Assembly: GCF_001949145.1 (NCBI RefSeq)
Contig: NW_019091583.1
Coordinates: 90,078 to 154,077 of the forward strand
Source of the DNA: Acanthaster planci
Taxonomy: Eukaryota; Echinodermata; Asteroidea; Valvatida; Acanthasteridae
Length of the DNA stretch: 64,000 bases
Direction: 5' to 3'
Part shown: one piece after another, positions 23,501 through 37,376 of the stretch
Layout of the letters: each line of letters starts with the position of its first letter
Numbering within the stretch: the first letter of the stretch is position 1
The notes under the pieces: model-generated
What the model was told of the DNA's origin: nothing
The model's input: only the letters and a program-made list of their open reading frames with translations
Database searches by the model: none
Translations under genes and position numbers: made by a program

Positions 23501-26500
23501 ATTAGTTCTCTAACAGTGAAACCTGATAGGACATGTCTTCAGCAAAGGGCGGATCCAGGATTTTCAGAGCGGGCGGGGGGACGAGCCTGGAGGTTAAATG
23601 CAAGCGAAAAGAGCGAAGCTGCTAGTCGCAAGGGAAATCTAAGGTCAAGTTCGGGCGGCCTGTTCTTGACACGGGTTTCTTGTTCTCGCACTCGAACGGC
23701 AGGAATACGACTCAAGAACACTGTTCTCGGAACAGGATCACACACCACCTCCTCGTCAGGGTTTTTCAGGAACACACGGAAAAACTCGTGAGATTTTGAC
23801 TTTTGAACAGTTGCAAAAGGAGATAGATGGCTTCCAAAGCCATAGACAATTGGAAGTTTTGCAAAATTAACATTAATTATTTTCCGTAATACAGAAATGA
23901 ATGTTCCTGTTTATATAGAAAAGAATTCAGCTCATCCACATATAAACTCTCGAATAACGTAGCCTATATGGACGCCGCCATGTTGCATGTTGCTTGTCAC
24001 TAACTACAAGCAATAACTGGTTGTTTGTTCCCGGCGTTCGAGCGGCCGACCCACGAACAACAAATTGAGCTGTTCGTGAACATACGGGAACAAGCGGCCT
24101 GAACTCGGCCTAAGGGAGCCAATTCAAAATCGGTTGTCGTGCAGCCGGTTGGAGTGATGCGCCCAGTGCACAAACTATCAAACAACACTCTCTTAGACAC
24201 GAGGGTCGGTGATAGAAGCTTCGAGGCAAAAGCTGAATACTAATCTTAAACGGATCTTTTGAGAGATTTTGCTGGCCAGAAAATGGTAAGGTCATAAACT
24301 GAAGAAAGGTCTATAGCGTCCGACAAACGTCCTTCATCGGTTACTACCTGTTGCATCGTAGGCCTACAAGCACAAATTTGGTATGGCCGGCAGCCCCGCA
24401 AATCCATTACTGTTCACACGCAAATATTTGCAAAAATGTGAAACTTATTATTATTATTATTTTAATGAAATAGGTTTCACGTCGCAAATGTCGACAAAGT
24501 TCTTATAATGCACTGCGAAGAACACGCCGTATGCAGTAACTTCTTGGTGGCGCACTGTATTTCGAATCACTCCTGTTGACGTTACGTGGCCGCTTTGGGG
24601 CTGCTCCTTGTGCAGAAGTTTGTGGAAGAAGTAAAAAGCGGATGAAAAAAAGTTTCCACCTGACACCGTCACCCTTCTGCGTCTGCTTTCTTGTGTTTGA
24701 ATGTTCTCGCCATTCAAGTTTGACAAGACGACCAATAAGCCCCGGAGACAACAGCCTTGATCACCACCATAAAAGTGTTAATCCAACTATCATAAACGGC
24801 TGCCCGATAATTCTCCTTCTTTGGCATCACCGGTGGCGCTCACAACAAACCGCGCTCAAACAGCCTCAAACGTGACCGGACTTTAATACGGCGCGTAGCG
24901 ACTTCTGAAAGGGGGGTCTAAACGCCAGGGTGGCCCGCGAGCGGTTCAGTGGACGGACCGAGTGGCACCTTCGCCGTTTTCGTCTCGCGGACCTGGACAC
25001 TGCGTTCGGAGTAACAAGGGGGTCACTCTGAGCTGAATCCAATCCCCCAACCCCCAACCCCCTCAAAAAAGAAATAACTCGCCAAAACACGAGTGAGCCT
25101 TTGTTAAACAAATAACAGCCAGAATTAAAAATACGAAGAAATAAACAATGTCTACTAAAATTGCCAACTTAAAACGAAATGCTTCATGCGACACGACACT
25201 TCGAGCCAGAATAACTTCATTTCTATCAAAGAATTTATATTTTGTGACGCTTAATAAAGAGCTGACTTTTGTGCTATCTTTTAAGCCCTATGGGCCTCGA
25301 GCTGGACTGAGAGAGGGCGCTATTTTCTTAGCAACAGAGGCTTCTTTGGTCGGGACTGAGCTTCGCTGGTGTACGAACGACCAGGGAATGCACGCGCCAT
25401 GGTCGCATCTCTACCAACATATTGAACACTCCTGAGCGACACAGCTCCTTTCAACCGATGAGAGTGTGCTTCTGCCAGAGGCGGACCCAAGCAAACAAGT
25501 TTAAAAATTGATTTGGTGCACTTGTTTTGTGAACCCTCTGGTTAAATAATTTACTGTGACAATGGAGGGACGACCCCGAGTATTTCCAATGAAGCTGAGT
25601 GTAAAAAGGCACGGCTACGGCTGGTGATAGCGTTTCCGCTGACAAAAGCCACTGGCTTGCGACTGCAGCCAGTTTCCATAGACGTGCGCGCTACTCTAAG
25701 GACGCAGCCAGTCAATTCTGAAAATGCTTATAAAAAGAAAGAAGTGCATAATTTAAAATGCCTTTTGCTGGTAAAAGAAAACTATACACTCTTGAGTTGG
25801 CCTATACATATACATAGATCTCACACTTGTTACAGTCTGTTGTGGTCGAAAGTTTACACACACTTGCACTGAAAGTAATTGAGTACAATTGTTAGTTAAG
25901 ACTTCACCTATCCCCTTCTGGGCATCTGTTTCTGTACAGCCGATGAATAGGTAAAATGAACTTCGCTTGCGCTCCCATGTAAATAAAGTACATGCTTTGG
26001 TTGCTTAGCTACAGGAGGAGATTGGTAGCAAGAAACGTGTGGGTTGATACCAGTTGTAATAAATTATTTTCAGTCCAGGTGTATGTGAGTTATTTTTACC
26101 ACAACTGTCCATTTCATTTCTAGTTATTAGCAATCAGTAGTTTACGAACTCTGGCTTGTAGTCAGTAATCAATGAAAAAAACTTGCTACTTTAAATTTAT
26201 TGAAGGAATTACGCACTTCGGGAAAACAAAGAGTGAAGATGGTGAAGAACATTTCACCACAGACTAGATGTCTCTATTTTCATGTTTTTAGTTTTTGACT
26301 CAAGACTGCACCCTGCGTATTAAAGCCCAACGCAGCAAATTTGCAGCACTAGAGTTTAATGTAATGTATATCGGGGTTCTTTTGCCAAGATGTGGCAGTC
26401 CCTTGGAGAAGCCCCCCCCCCGTCGGTGTTGCTGTATATCGTATGGTGCCCGGCTGCCCCGCATGGCCCGCCTTAGCATTGCAGATTTCACGCTGGCCGT

Positions 26501-27282
26501 GGGGAAGCCAGAATCGATTCCATACATCTGCATGTCATCTGGGCTGACAACTGGGCATTATTCTAGGAAAGTAGAGCCTTCCCCCCTTCGGGGCTGATAT
26601 TCTTTTTGGTGTCCCAGTCCCGGGCTTCAATATGGATGAGGAAACCGTCCCGAATCATTACGGCACCAGTCTTTTTCTACCTTGTGACATGCTTAAAGGT
26701 AAAAAACAGACGCTGTGCCCAAAATTCCCAGTTACGCCGAACTTTTAATACACTACCACGTCCGCGATAACCAAGTTTAGCGGCCACAATAGGCATGTGT
26801 TACTGCTAGCCACAGCTCCGATTTCGGACGAAGCCACAGGGGGGGCTCAGACCTACTTGTATTTTGTTTGGTGCTCCACGCCTCGAACTGACTCTCACTG
26901 CTGCTTGAGTCTACTCCGCATGCATCAACGCACAATGTGCATATACAAAAGATACCAAGTACCACGGCGTGCGAGCACTCGGAACTTTTTTTTTTCAATT
27001 ATAATTCACGAACTGACACTTACCTCAATCTTAAATCATTCAAAGCGTTCGTCTTGTAGTGTTATTTTCGCGAAATCATTGCATGTCAGTTCGTCAAGAT
27101 TTTCACGAAGCTTTCGCACAAAGCAAAAGCGGCTCAAATTCCGAATTGTGACGCGTTTGTTTGTCACAACTTTGATATTGCGCTTTTTCTTCATGCACCG
27201 ATCACAACTTAGATACTGGTAAGGACCATTGTGTGCAGGTGGGTTTGGGGGACTACATTATAGCAAGATAAGATAATTGCAC
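23501..27282. other. Intergenic stretch with possible hAT-like MITE debris
   Basis: GGGCGGATCCAGGATTT near 23548 resembles the ends of many small hAT-type elements, but no matching opposite end was found. The rest holds GC-rich patches (24.9-25.0 kb) and no supported gene. Confidence 0.35.
25310..25393. repeat. Weakly conserved dispersed repeat, copy 2
   Basis: Partner of 21600-21684. Family unknown. Confidence 0.5.
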
Positions 27283-27558
27283 CCGATCCGACTACCCACC
27301 GCTACTTTTAAGCGCGGCCTGTGCAGCAAAATAGCCATGCTATAACTTTGATGCTAATATATTATCGTCTGATGCAGTCGGCAAACTTATAAGTGAGGCT
27401 AGTCAACGTCACGAAAGTTTGCATGCAGAAGGCTCGAACAAGCTTCAAAGTTGGCCTACTGTAAAGCATCATACGATAATATATTAGCATCACAGTTGGA
27501 GCGTTGCTATTTTGTTGCACAGGCCTCACCTATAAGTAGCGGTGGGTGGTCGGATTTC
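27283..27558. mobile_element. Palindromic MITE-like element with 86-bp arms
   Basis: Left arm 27283-27368 and right arm 27473-27558 are imperfect inverted repeats (outer GATCCGACTACCCACCGC against GCGGTGGGTGGTCGGATT; inner GATGCTAATATATTATCGT against ACGATAATATATTAGCATC). They surround a 104-base spacer. There is no coding capacity. A solo arm lies at 17199-17288. Confidence 0.85.
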
Positions 27559-30084
27559 AAGTCCAAATTCTTCTCATTACAAGAGTGTATTCTTGGACAG
27601 TATACAACAATCCCTACACTTTTTTGTCTTTTCCAAAAGCTGTAGGAATCACGCTAACAAGAGTCCTCAGTGGCGAGACTATTTTTGTCATGTGCAAGAT
27701 TTTCTATTGTTATAAATCAGGCTCGCTGTTAAGCAAACAATTAAGCTACAGACGCCTTGACGGGCTACGTTTGCTCATTACGGGTAAGAATTCCTGTCCA
27801 GGTTTAGCTTAACTTGAAAATGAGGCAACGCACACTTACGCTAAACAAACGTTATTAAACGCTAAGCGTCGATTTTGTTGATAATGCGTTGATGTAACCA
27901 AACAAAACGGTCAGGTAGGTTTTTTTTATAATTTCTATGAGGAAAATATTTTCCACGAAAAATGTTCGAAATCAACATTCACGTCATGAATCTTTTATCC
28001 TACTCGTGCAGTCGGCCATTGACTTCCAGCCCTGAATTTCAACGCGCCATCAAGTCAGTGAATAACGATCAGAGCGCACGAACAGTCAACGTTTGCATGT
28101 GCAATATGTAAAACGGCTGTTCGACGTTTATCAGTGTGCAACCGTTTCTAGCTATCCTTTAAATAAATAGTGTTCTGCTCGTGACTGAATGCTTTCCTGC
28201 TTTTCGATTAGTTCTGCGGACGTTGTCGAGGAGAAAGTGGGCAATACTGCAACATCTTTAAGTTCGTTTCACGCAGGATGGTTAAGACATTTCTCAAAGT
28301 CTCTCAAATTGTGGTAAATTTTAGCCCGAAGATCTCCTCAGAATCAACTAATAGAATGAGAACATCGATACTCACAAAGATTAGAAGAAAGACGACCTGC
28401 AACCATTCTTGGAGTAAATGTATCCCCTGATTTAAGATCATACTTGTTTGATCGAGAGTTACGATCTTGCTCACACGCGTTTATTGTACGTGCGATCAGA
28501 AAGATACATTAAAAGCCGGTAAGTACGATCGAATGATCGAAACCCTTCACGGGGAAAATGGGCACTGTAAAACGTCTACCAATGAAGACTTAAGACCAGT
28601 TCATATACTTGGCTAGAGGAGCGACGAGAAAGACTTCAATATACACATGCTGGCAAACTTTGGCCTGATCGGAGCAGCTTATCGAGGTCAATAACGCACC
28701 CTTCCATTTTAATTGGCGTGGGCGATACGGGAACTTCCTACGTGCTGGAAAATAACTCTAAGTTTCTGAGTTATTGATCGATTTCGCCAGCGTGTAGTGC
28801 CTCAACATCAAAGGGTAGCGGGTGATAAACTCAGCTGCCCGGTTCCCCGGGAAGTTACCGGGCTCGATCCGGCCAGGGCCCCCCGTCCAGTCAATAAGGT
28901 CCCCGGAGATATTATTTTCCCTCTTGGGGGTGGCTTAGATTGATTCGCGTCTGTCAAAAGTTTCCCGTACACTTGTTTCACTTTTTTCCTCATCGCTTAC
29001 CTTTCGGCAGCGTCGACGACAATGTCGCAGACGCTAAACTCCGCCAAGAGGGATCTGCCTTTTCGAGCTGGATGTCAGTTTGCGAGTCCGTTCTTCTTGA
29101 GCCCAACGGGAGGTGTCGGCGTACTGAATTCCTGGACTGGAACCGAAAGGCTGTCTTAAAGTGATGTTTATTTGTGTCCATAGCATGGCAACTGCGTGGC
29201 CGAAGGTGATTTATTGCTCTCCAGCTTCTGTCTACAAATAAAAGATTTCAGAACATTTGATCAAATACGAGTTAATAAGGTGCCGTACGTGATGAGAAAA
29301 GGGCTACATTCTCTCTTCCGTATTTATTCATGAGCTCGTTTTTTATTTGTTCTTTTTATTTTTATGGGGGGGGGGGTTACGTTAGCATAAACAATTTCCC
29401 ATCACAAAATATAAGGGGTTCACGAGGGGAAAGCATTTAATGTTTCTGTTGATGGCTGTATGTTGGAAGATTGGTGAAAGGGTTCAATTGTGACTGATTT
29501 GCCTGCGTTTGGGTCACATGTCATTTAAAGGGGAAATCTTCAAGTTTACTGAATCGGTGACACTCGAAAAATGCAGAGTGAAAGACACTAACAAAATAAA
29601 TATATTATTCACGAAGATATAGATTGAGTCACATTTACGGGCAAATTTAAAGTGGGGCGGCCATCTGCCCTCTATACACTGCTTTATGGTATTCTCAGTC
29701 GGAGATTGCAAGCGCCAAGGCGTCCTAAATCAAGTTGGAATCCATACTGCAAAGTTTGTGTGTTTTACCGAGAGCAAAATAATCAAGCGGCCATGACCAT
29801 GGCCGTCATTTACCGCTAGTGCTTCCTTGTATACGCGGCAAAATTCCCCATATGCAATGACTTTATATAAATAAATCAAGCAGTATATTGTGATCAGAGC
29901 TCAATCTATTTGAAGTGTCCACGCCATCTTTTCTTTTTATTCCCACTGAATTTATATGTAATGCAGGAAATAGGAAGAAAGACACGGTTTGCCTCGCTTT
30001 CAATGCAAATGGCCGACTCCCAGAAGGCGAGGAACCAAGATGTGCTCTCCCCTCTTTTGTGACGGATATGCAACTCTTTCAGTT
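27559..30084. other. Intergenic stretch, no gene recognised
   Basis: Unique sequence with a GC-rich tract at 28840-28930 and a G-run near 29365. No framed exons or repeats were recognised. Confidence 0.5.
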
Positions 30085-30262
30085 TTGCGCTCTTTAAATG
30101 ATCTTTCCTCGCCTCTGCGACCCGGGTTCGAATCCCACCTGGGTCAGCATGTGGATTGGGTTTTCCGTCCCTGCCTGATTCTGTGGGTTTTCCCTGGAAT
30201 ATTTATGAGGGTTTTTCCCCCCACCTCTAAAATTGAACATTTCTTTATTGTCTTCTTTACCC
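30085..30262 (+). mobile_element. tRNA-derived SINE, copy 1
   Basis: Perfect B box GGTTCGAATCC at 30124. The conserved body follows: CAGCATGTGGATTGGGTTTT, GTGGGTTTTCCCTGG and CCACCTCTAAAATTGAACAT. The body resembles the central domain GGGTTTTC...GGTTT-CTCCCAC that I recall from several invertebrate SINE families. The A-box region is diverged. Confidence 0.85.
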
Positions 30263-31660
30263 GTTAACGAAATTTTACTGACAGAAAATGTGGGGCGTTC
30301 TGGCAGAAAGACACACTGGCAATTTCAACTGGACTTTCCGTGGGCAAGTCTTGGTTATTAAAACGTTGCACTCATCGACATGACAGACAAGTGGAATAAA
30401 AAAGGAAAAGGCCTTTCAAGCTGTTACACTGAATAATATTCCTGAATGATTCCTGAATAATCAGAGATGACCTTTGTTTTGCTTGTTATAGATATTTATT
30501 CAATTTTATTTACGACGCAGCGAGCATTATGAAAGATAACACACATAACTGAATATCGCAGTCTATAATGACTTACGGGTACCCCTCTGATTATTTTAGG
30601 GAGTGGGTTGTTGTTTACTACAGAATGTGTTCAGCTATTTTCTTTTGGGGGTGGGAGGGGCCACAATGCCTGACCAATACATTCTTCATTATTCTTCAAT
30701 CGATTTGTGTATAGCATTGCACAGGTGTGGTAGTAAATGCACCTTCACTGCAAATAACGAAACAGTGACTATTGCACAACGCATGGCGCACTGTAGAAGT
30801 AGTAATCAAAGAGCCACTTTTGTTCAAAAAAAATGGGAAAGAGGCGGTCAAAATTTCCAAAAGGTTTGTATTTCCCGCATTTCATGAGACCAGGATGAAA
30901 TCCAACGCCACTGGAACGTATCTCGGGCGAAAATTCCTGTGTTTTGTCAAGAGCGAACGAGAATCGCCTGAGAAACCAGACCTCTGGTTTTTTCTCTCTT
31001 CTTTTTGTTCTTCTTGTCGGGACGAGCCTGTCGTACCGCAATGTGAAGTGCCACTTTGCGATGACCATCTCCGGCCTTGGTGAACTAATCTCGCAACTCC
31101 GCAACTGCCGCTAAGCCTTCGCCGGTCCATGGATTCTGAACCGAGAGCTCTTGCGTTTCTATCAGAATTCGAAAACGCAGTATCGCCTTTTCTACCATGC
31201 CACATCGAGACCTTAGCAAGCATTCTGTTGAGAGTTTGGGGGGAGGTAGGGTATTTGCCTCGATCACAAGCACCCCCTAATAGGTTGAGAAATGCCGCAT
31301 TAGTTGAAAGTACCAAGGAAGCCTCTGTTACTAACGAAATTGCGCCTTTATTCGGTCCAGCTCAAGGCCCATACCCGTTCAAACATTGCTTACATAAGTC
31401 TAATAATGGAATAAGGACTGACACATTTTGCTCACGCCAGAATCTGGGCCTATTTCATGCCACAGTGTAATGTACGGAATTCCTACGTGTTAGAGAAACA
31501 TGAGGTGACATCACCATTGTAGTCGAGACCACTTAAGACTACACAAGACAAGCACAAGACCAACACAAGCTCTCTAGTCTGAATTCCAGTTACAAGTTAT
31601 TCAAATGACCTGCAACAAAAGCATCCTTTTGTCATTGTTCATGTTACTAGTGCATAGGGC
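30263..31660. other. Intergenic stretch, no gene recognised
   Basis: No supported exon or element. Overlapping open frames on both strands at 30.7-31.4 kb are not protein-like. Confidence 0.5.
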
Positions 31661-31679
31661 CTATGCAGCAAGTTATGAG

Positions 31680-31852
31680 AAGGAGAGAACCCCCCTGCTT
31701 TGTGTTGGTCATTGTCTCGCAGGAATCTCGGGAATTCCTTTCAGACAACTTGGGGGGGGGTGTGTTAAGTAACGATAGTCTGGAATGTGTACAGGGATTG
31801 GACATGTTGGGGGGTACCCCTCAGTCTCATTTCTTGCTGGGTATACACTAGT
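31680..31852 (+). repeat. Repeat family R3, uninterrupted copy (MITE empty site)
   Basis: GTGTTGGTCATTGTCTCGCA, GGAATTCCTTTCAGACAACT, GATTGGACATGTTGGGGGG and TCTCATTTCTTGCTGGGTAT. The same blocks in the same order occur at 44240-44580, split by a MITE, and inverted at 60770-60870. The class of element is unknown. Confidence 0.85.
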
Positions 31853-33776
31853 GACTGGTCGTTCACATGGTCTTGTGTCTAGTCTTGGGATGGTGTCGAC
31901 TACAACACTGGTTGACAGTTCATGGTACCTGTTATGGTGACCTGTACCTGTCCAACTAATTACAATATCGAGCAAGCTTGTTTCGATAATGCTAACACAT
32001 GTTACTTTCAAAGGCGTTACAGTCTCGAAGAGTATGAACTATTCTCTCTTCCCATTTAGCGTGCTTATTAACTTTAATTAACCTGGATTCAGAAGCCCGA
32101 TTCTCTAACGACTCACAGTCGAAAGGAAATGAATTTGATACAGTTACACAACGCCTGCAGTGAATTAATTTATCAAATATCATTGGTAAAACATCTCTTT
32201 CCAATCATCAACCAATATGCTGGCCCAGACGTTACACCTAACGTGTATCTATTTCATAATTCAACATTGCTCGCCGATAAAAGTTGAAGAGATAAAAAGC
32301 TGGGGCTCCTCGATCCCTACTTCCGTTTCTAACTCCCCAATTGTTGTTAACAACTTCCGCGCCTTCAGTTACTGAGGCTCAAATCCCATCGACCGCGATA
32401 CTATTTTTTTTCAACCTCGGCGAAGCGAGGTATCTGTCTTGGGCTGAGCGCCAGCACCGCATCAGGGCTATCGACCAGGCCTCTCGGTGCACATCATAAA
32501 TACGCTGATTTATCAACTGCAAGCCATGTGGAGAGGAAATCTCGATAAAATCCCAAGGGCGATTTTTTTTTTCTAAGAAGAAGATAATATTCAATGTACA
32601 AGGAAACCATTGACGTAGCTGCGGAGAAAGGCTAGGGGACAATTTACATTTCTCGACAACAAAACAATATTTTCATTTTATTTGTCAACGCCATACCAAG
32701 ACCTCATCAAACAGTGATGTCTGATGTCCAGGGAGTAATTTAAATAAACACCCAACCCTTTAATAATCATGGAGGTTAAGATAACCAATCACCGACACAA
32801 TAGTTAAACACACCGTTACAACAATTAAATCTAGTTAGCACTTTCCATTCATTTCAAACGGTTTGTTTTGATGGCTGACGTATTGGGAGTAGCTTGGCTT
32901 TCACTATACTTTTCTTCTAAACTCCACTTTTTGCAGTAAAGATAGTTTTTTGTTAAAAAAAGTTTGTCTTAATGTACACCATTAAACTTATTAATTTAAA
33001 ACAAAAAACAAAACTACCGTGCGTGCAGCTCCGGGCTTCTGGAAACAGTAACACCAGATAAAAAGATGGGACTTAGGCCTACATTCAATAAGAAATGATT
33101 TTCAATATCTAAAACTTAAGAATTGTAAAGTCGTCAAATCGAGCACTAAAAGGCTGGCATTTCAGGCTCAAGTTTTAAAATATGATTACGTAGTGATTTC
33201 TACTTTTACTATCGTACCTCCCTGTTTTATATTCTGAGATGCTGCTTTCTTTTCTTTTTTCTTTTTGTTCTTGATGAAAACACTACATTACATTGAATCG
33301 ATGACAAAGTCAAGTCTCATTTGCGTGGTAGTTCTGGTCGAGAGACCGTGTCCCCCGTTGCAACGCCCGACCCAGACAGGCTGTACTGGCGAAGGGCGCA
33401 AGTATACCGCGCCCCTAAAGCAAAGTGGGACTGACGCGCTCAGTCAGCGCCGTGAATCGATCGCCTTCGTGGGCTGCAGGGCAAACAGTCTCCGGCCATC
33501 CAACCTGTACCAGCTTCCGTCCAGATACGACGGCTGATGAGTCGAGGAATGAGCGCACTTAACCGCAAATACTCTTGCCGAGAGGAGGTACAGCATTACG
33601 TGAGGGCGCTGTTCATAATGCTGCTGTACATCTTATTTTGTAATTGGAACCGGCGTGTCTTTTCCTTACAATAACACCCCGGCGTTTAAAACATAGTTGC
33701 GCGATTTGTTCTCTGTTTTCTAGTGTTTCTGGGTTCTGCTTCTTGAGAAGTTCCCAAAGTGTTTCAGCATTCTTTT
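31853..33776. other. Intergenic stretch, no gene recognised
   Basis: AT-rich unique sequence. A GC-rich patch at 33340-33540 has open frames in two phases but no recognisable product. Confidence 0.5.
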
Positions 33777-33840
33777 TCTTTGTTTGTTTGTTTGTTTGTT
33801 TGTTTGTTGGGTTGTTTGTTTGTTTGTTGTTGTTTTTTTT
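33777..33840. repeat. (TTTG)n microsatellite
   Basis: TTTGTTTGTTTGTTTG run interrupted by GGG, followed by a T-tract. Confidence 0.95.
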
Positions 33841-36158
33841 CACCACCAAAAGGGGTGGAAATCAAATGGCCTAGCCCCCCCGTTAGAAGGGAGATGGATA
33901 TTCTAGCTATCACGGGGATTAACAGCGCTGCACTTGTTACGCGTAATGATTGTGCTGTTTTCCATTTCCCCTCTACTTCCATGGCTGGAGTAACACCATA
34001 ACCAAGCTGGTTATATTTGGTCTGCCTCAAATTTTGTTTTTTTTCAATTACTGACCAGAAAAACCCGTGCCAGGGGCTACAACCTTAGCAGTAGGCCAAA
34101 GTTGAAATTGCAAAAGGACTTAGAATCGACTCCGAATATTGACGTCATTCCTGGTCTTGAACTCACAACTGAGTCCCGAAATGGTGTCCGATCTCGAGCC
34201 TGTGTCCTTTCTTGAAAAGGGCCACTTGGTTCAGAATGTACGAACAGCCATTCCTACTTCTGTTGTCCGTGGTATCCTGATCTGCCGTTATATGGAGGTT
34301 GTGCAAGTAACCAAAATGGTGCGGATGACGGACACGATCAGTGGATCTGTGCCATTTAATGATCGCACTCTGCTCTCAACCGAGGCAATACTACATCTGG
34401 CGATCTCGCCACAGCAATCTGTCAAACACCCTGTCCATCCAGGTCGCAGCCGTGGAAGTTTGTGTTTGAGAAGTGGAATTGAAGTCGTAGATTACGTCTT
34501 CGTTTGACGGACAGCGCAGGGCATTGGCCGATGGTGCACATCCTTGCCCAGCACAGAATCTATCTTATACATAAAGGCCTACAATGTGATTTGACAAGCA
34601 GAATGGACGTTCCCCACGAAATATGCATATAAGGCAGGCGCATAGGCATTACTACCACTGGTTGGCAAAACTGCTAAATCTATGACGTAACAATACACAT
34701 ATCCGTGCATGCACAACTATGAGCACATACACGCCGTTTCTGTACCAGTATGGTTTGACGTGAGTGCCAAACATAAAGACAAGGAATAATTAATTTCCCA
34801 CCTCGAGACACTGAAAACTTCACTTAGGCTCGAGAAAAGCGTGCTGAAATATCGGACAAACGCTGTAGTGCGTTTTTGATTGATCTTCAACGCGCAAGGT
34901 TATGGAACGAGCAGCTCTCCAGCTCTGCCGACAGTGTTGACGGCCGCGCTTGCCAACTAGTGGTTGTAGCGCGCATGCGCCTGCCTAATCCCCATGCTTC
35001 ATGGAAAAGGTCCATTTGAAGCCATTACTGCGGTGGCACAACGCTCTTGAACAGGTGGTGCGCGCGCGTTACATGCCTCTTAGACCAATAGGGTGTCGTG
35101 ATTTGCCATATGCACGTGTGCGCCAAGCTGTGTAATGTACGTGTTAGTGCAATGCCACCGCAGTTATGGCATCTAATCGAATCAGTCTATGCTCAGCTCG
35201 ACGTGGTACGGTAGCTCAATCCTTAATGACTTACCTAACTACTCGCATGTTGTTTTGCTTTCAAACTTAAGGTGGGAAGGACTAATGACGAATGTTCTGG
35301 GTAAAGACATTCTCCAAAAAGTCCGAACGTTCATTGACCCGGGAAGTAATCTCTCCACCAGATCCTTCCTGTTCAAAAGGGTTCATTAGGCAAATTTTGC
35401 AAATTGCTTCTGCGCCAAGGGGGTTTCAACTTCGGCTTAATTCAATACACGTACTTCCAATTTGCTTTGCGGGGAAAACATCATGCGCTGTTGATTCCCC
35501 GATGACGTGAGATGCCTTTGTCCGCTCCATTCCAATTTGCAACAAATTTACCGGCAAAATATTACAAGTCGACGGACGCAATCCTGAAAAAATATTGATA
35601 TGACGGATGATTGCACTTTTCCCAACAGCTATTTCGCAACAGGAACTAACACTTCGTAATCATTACCGAATGTTTACGGGGATACGTGGCTCTCACAATT
35701 TCACAGGAAATTTGAGGCGTTTATGAAATAAAAAACGTCTCAAATCAGAATGTTACGGAAGAAAACTTATCCTTTTATCCGAGAGAGACTCTTACCAAAG
35801 CGGGCATTTTGCCAATATTATGGCGTATCATTTATGGTGTGAAATAAAAGCTATTCTTCACTTAATTTTGCCCAGAAATGAAACTTTACAAAAATTAAAT
35901 TTCACATTTGTATTTAATGTGGGAAACAGGACTAGTAAGATGTGATCTTACTAATGAAAAAGGTAAAATCCGAAGCATTCAGCCTTGCGAAAGATTTGAG
36001 AAAATGCTTTGCGGCTTGTCATTGTTTTCAGTTTCTCAAAAAGGAATACACAAAAGAGAAAGGCGCCTGCAGTTGAAGAATGTATTGAAACAAAACAAAA
36101 ACACACACAACATGAAATTACTGTCCACTCCTCTTACTGTCTTCAATAAGAGATTGCT
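33841..36158. other. Intergenic stretch, no gene recognised
   Basis: A 122-codon frame at 34139-34507 is the longest here, but its composition and flanks give no support for coding. No other element was seen. Confidence 0.45.
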
Positions 36159-36350
36159 TTGGGTCAGGTTGGTGGTTCTTTCCTGGCCTTCCACCTCTGC
36201 GGTACGGGTTCGATTTCCGGCATGGTCCATAATGTGGATTGGTTTTTCAGTCCCAACCTGATTCCGTGGGTTTTACCCAGAATATGCCTCTGGGGCCTTC
36301 CTCCCACCTCTAAAATTGTAACTGCTTCTCGTCTCTCCTCTCAACAGGTT
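36159..36350 (+). mobile_element. tRNA-derived SINE, copy 2
   Basis: A-box-like TTGGTGGTTC and B-box-like GGTTCGATTTC, then ATGTGGATTGGTTTTTCAGT, GTGGGTTTTACCCAG and TCCCACCTCTAAAATTGTAA. Co-linear with copies at 30085 and 47927. Confidence 0.85.
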
Positions 36351-37375
36351 TCTTCAGACTTGTGACATACAGCGCCTCAGGCACTTTTGAGGAATCCTTC
36401 GTGTCATTACCAGAAAAAATTACCAATACGAAAACTTTCCAAGTGTGGTTCTGTTAAGCTCTAAAAGCTAAAGTTAATTAAAACAACAAAGGAAAACACA
36501 TTCACGAGGTAATTATCCACCATAAGAGGTAATATATCCACCAAGAGGTAATGCACCGCAGCTTCCAAAACGGTTTGGACGATAAAGTGAACAATCTGCT
36601 GAGATGTATGGACTTTTACCATGATGCTGCCGTGTTTGTCTTGTTCCCCGTAACACCTTCGGAAAAAGTAATAAAACTTTGCACATTGATGAAAGGGAAC
36701 AGGCTATTTTTCGTACCAGCCTAAGGCCGTGTCCGAGACGGGCTTCCAGAGCTACGGCTAGGTCTATTATCTGCGCGTCTCAACGCATTTCCATTGGAGC
36801 GAAGACCTAGACCTAGCTCTAGACACGAGATTCAGATGCAGCCTAAGTTCGGTTAGGCCTACATTGCTTTGAATTGTAGAAAAGCAATATGGCTGCCGCG
36901 TAAGAGAGGTCTATAGCCATCCCTCTTTTAAAATGGTGGAAAACAGCCGTCCAACGAAGGAAGGTGGTATCCGAACTAAAGGGTTTCTTAGGAGACACAA
37001 TTACTATTGACTAATTTGAGAAGACGCCATTCGTGCCCAGGCACGCCTGCGCCCTGCGGCTGCATTCATATCCGCTGTCTTAGCTAGTTCTAGGCTTCCC
37101 CTCCCTTTCACGCGCGGACGCGCTGCCAACAGACGTAGCCCTAACTCTGAGAGCCCGTTTCGGCCGTCGACGTGCGCGTGCGTGAAACTTTCACACGTCA
37201 CAACACCCGAAGAGGAGTCTTACGTGCGTGCACTCCTTGCTTGAATTCGTAGTACGCCTGTGGTAATGGTCTTTGGATTAGTCGGGAACATTATCTCCAT
37301 GAGGGGGAGGGAGTTTAAAGTTGCGCTTGGGAGAAAGGAAAGGCCATGTTTGTTTTTTTGGTTGATCTTAGGGCC
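36351..37375. other. Intergenic stretch, no gene recognised
   Basis: Contains a CpG-rich patch at 37020-37200 without a recognisable product. Confidence 0.45.
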
Positions 37376-37376
37376 T

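Noticed and set aside
30124-30134. tRNA gene at a perfect B box
   Set aside because: It is the head of a SINE with the same body at three other places; tRNA stems do not form.
33613-34030. Overlapping frames rich in Asn/Thr/Lys or Phe/Val/Cys
   Set aside because: They translate the (TTTG)n microsatellite.
34139-34507. 122-codon plus-strand frame
   Set aside because: No recognisable domain; a different forward frame there is cysteine-rich but broken by stops, so neither is supported.
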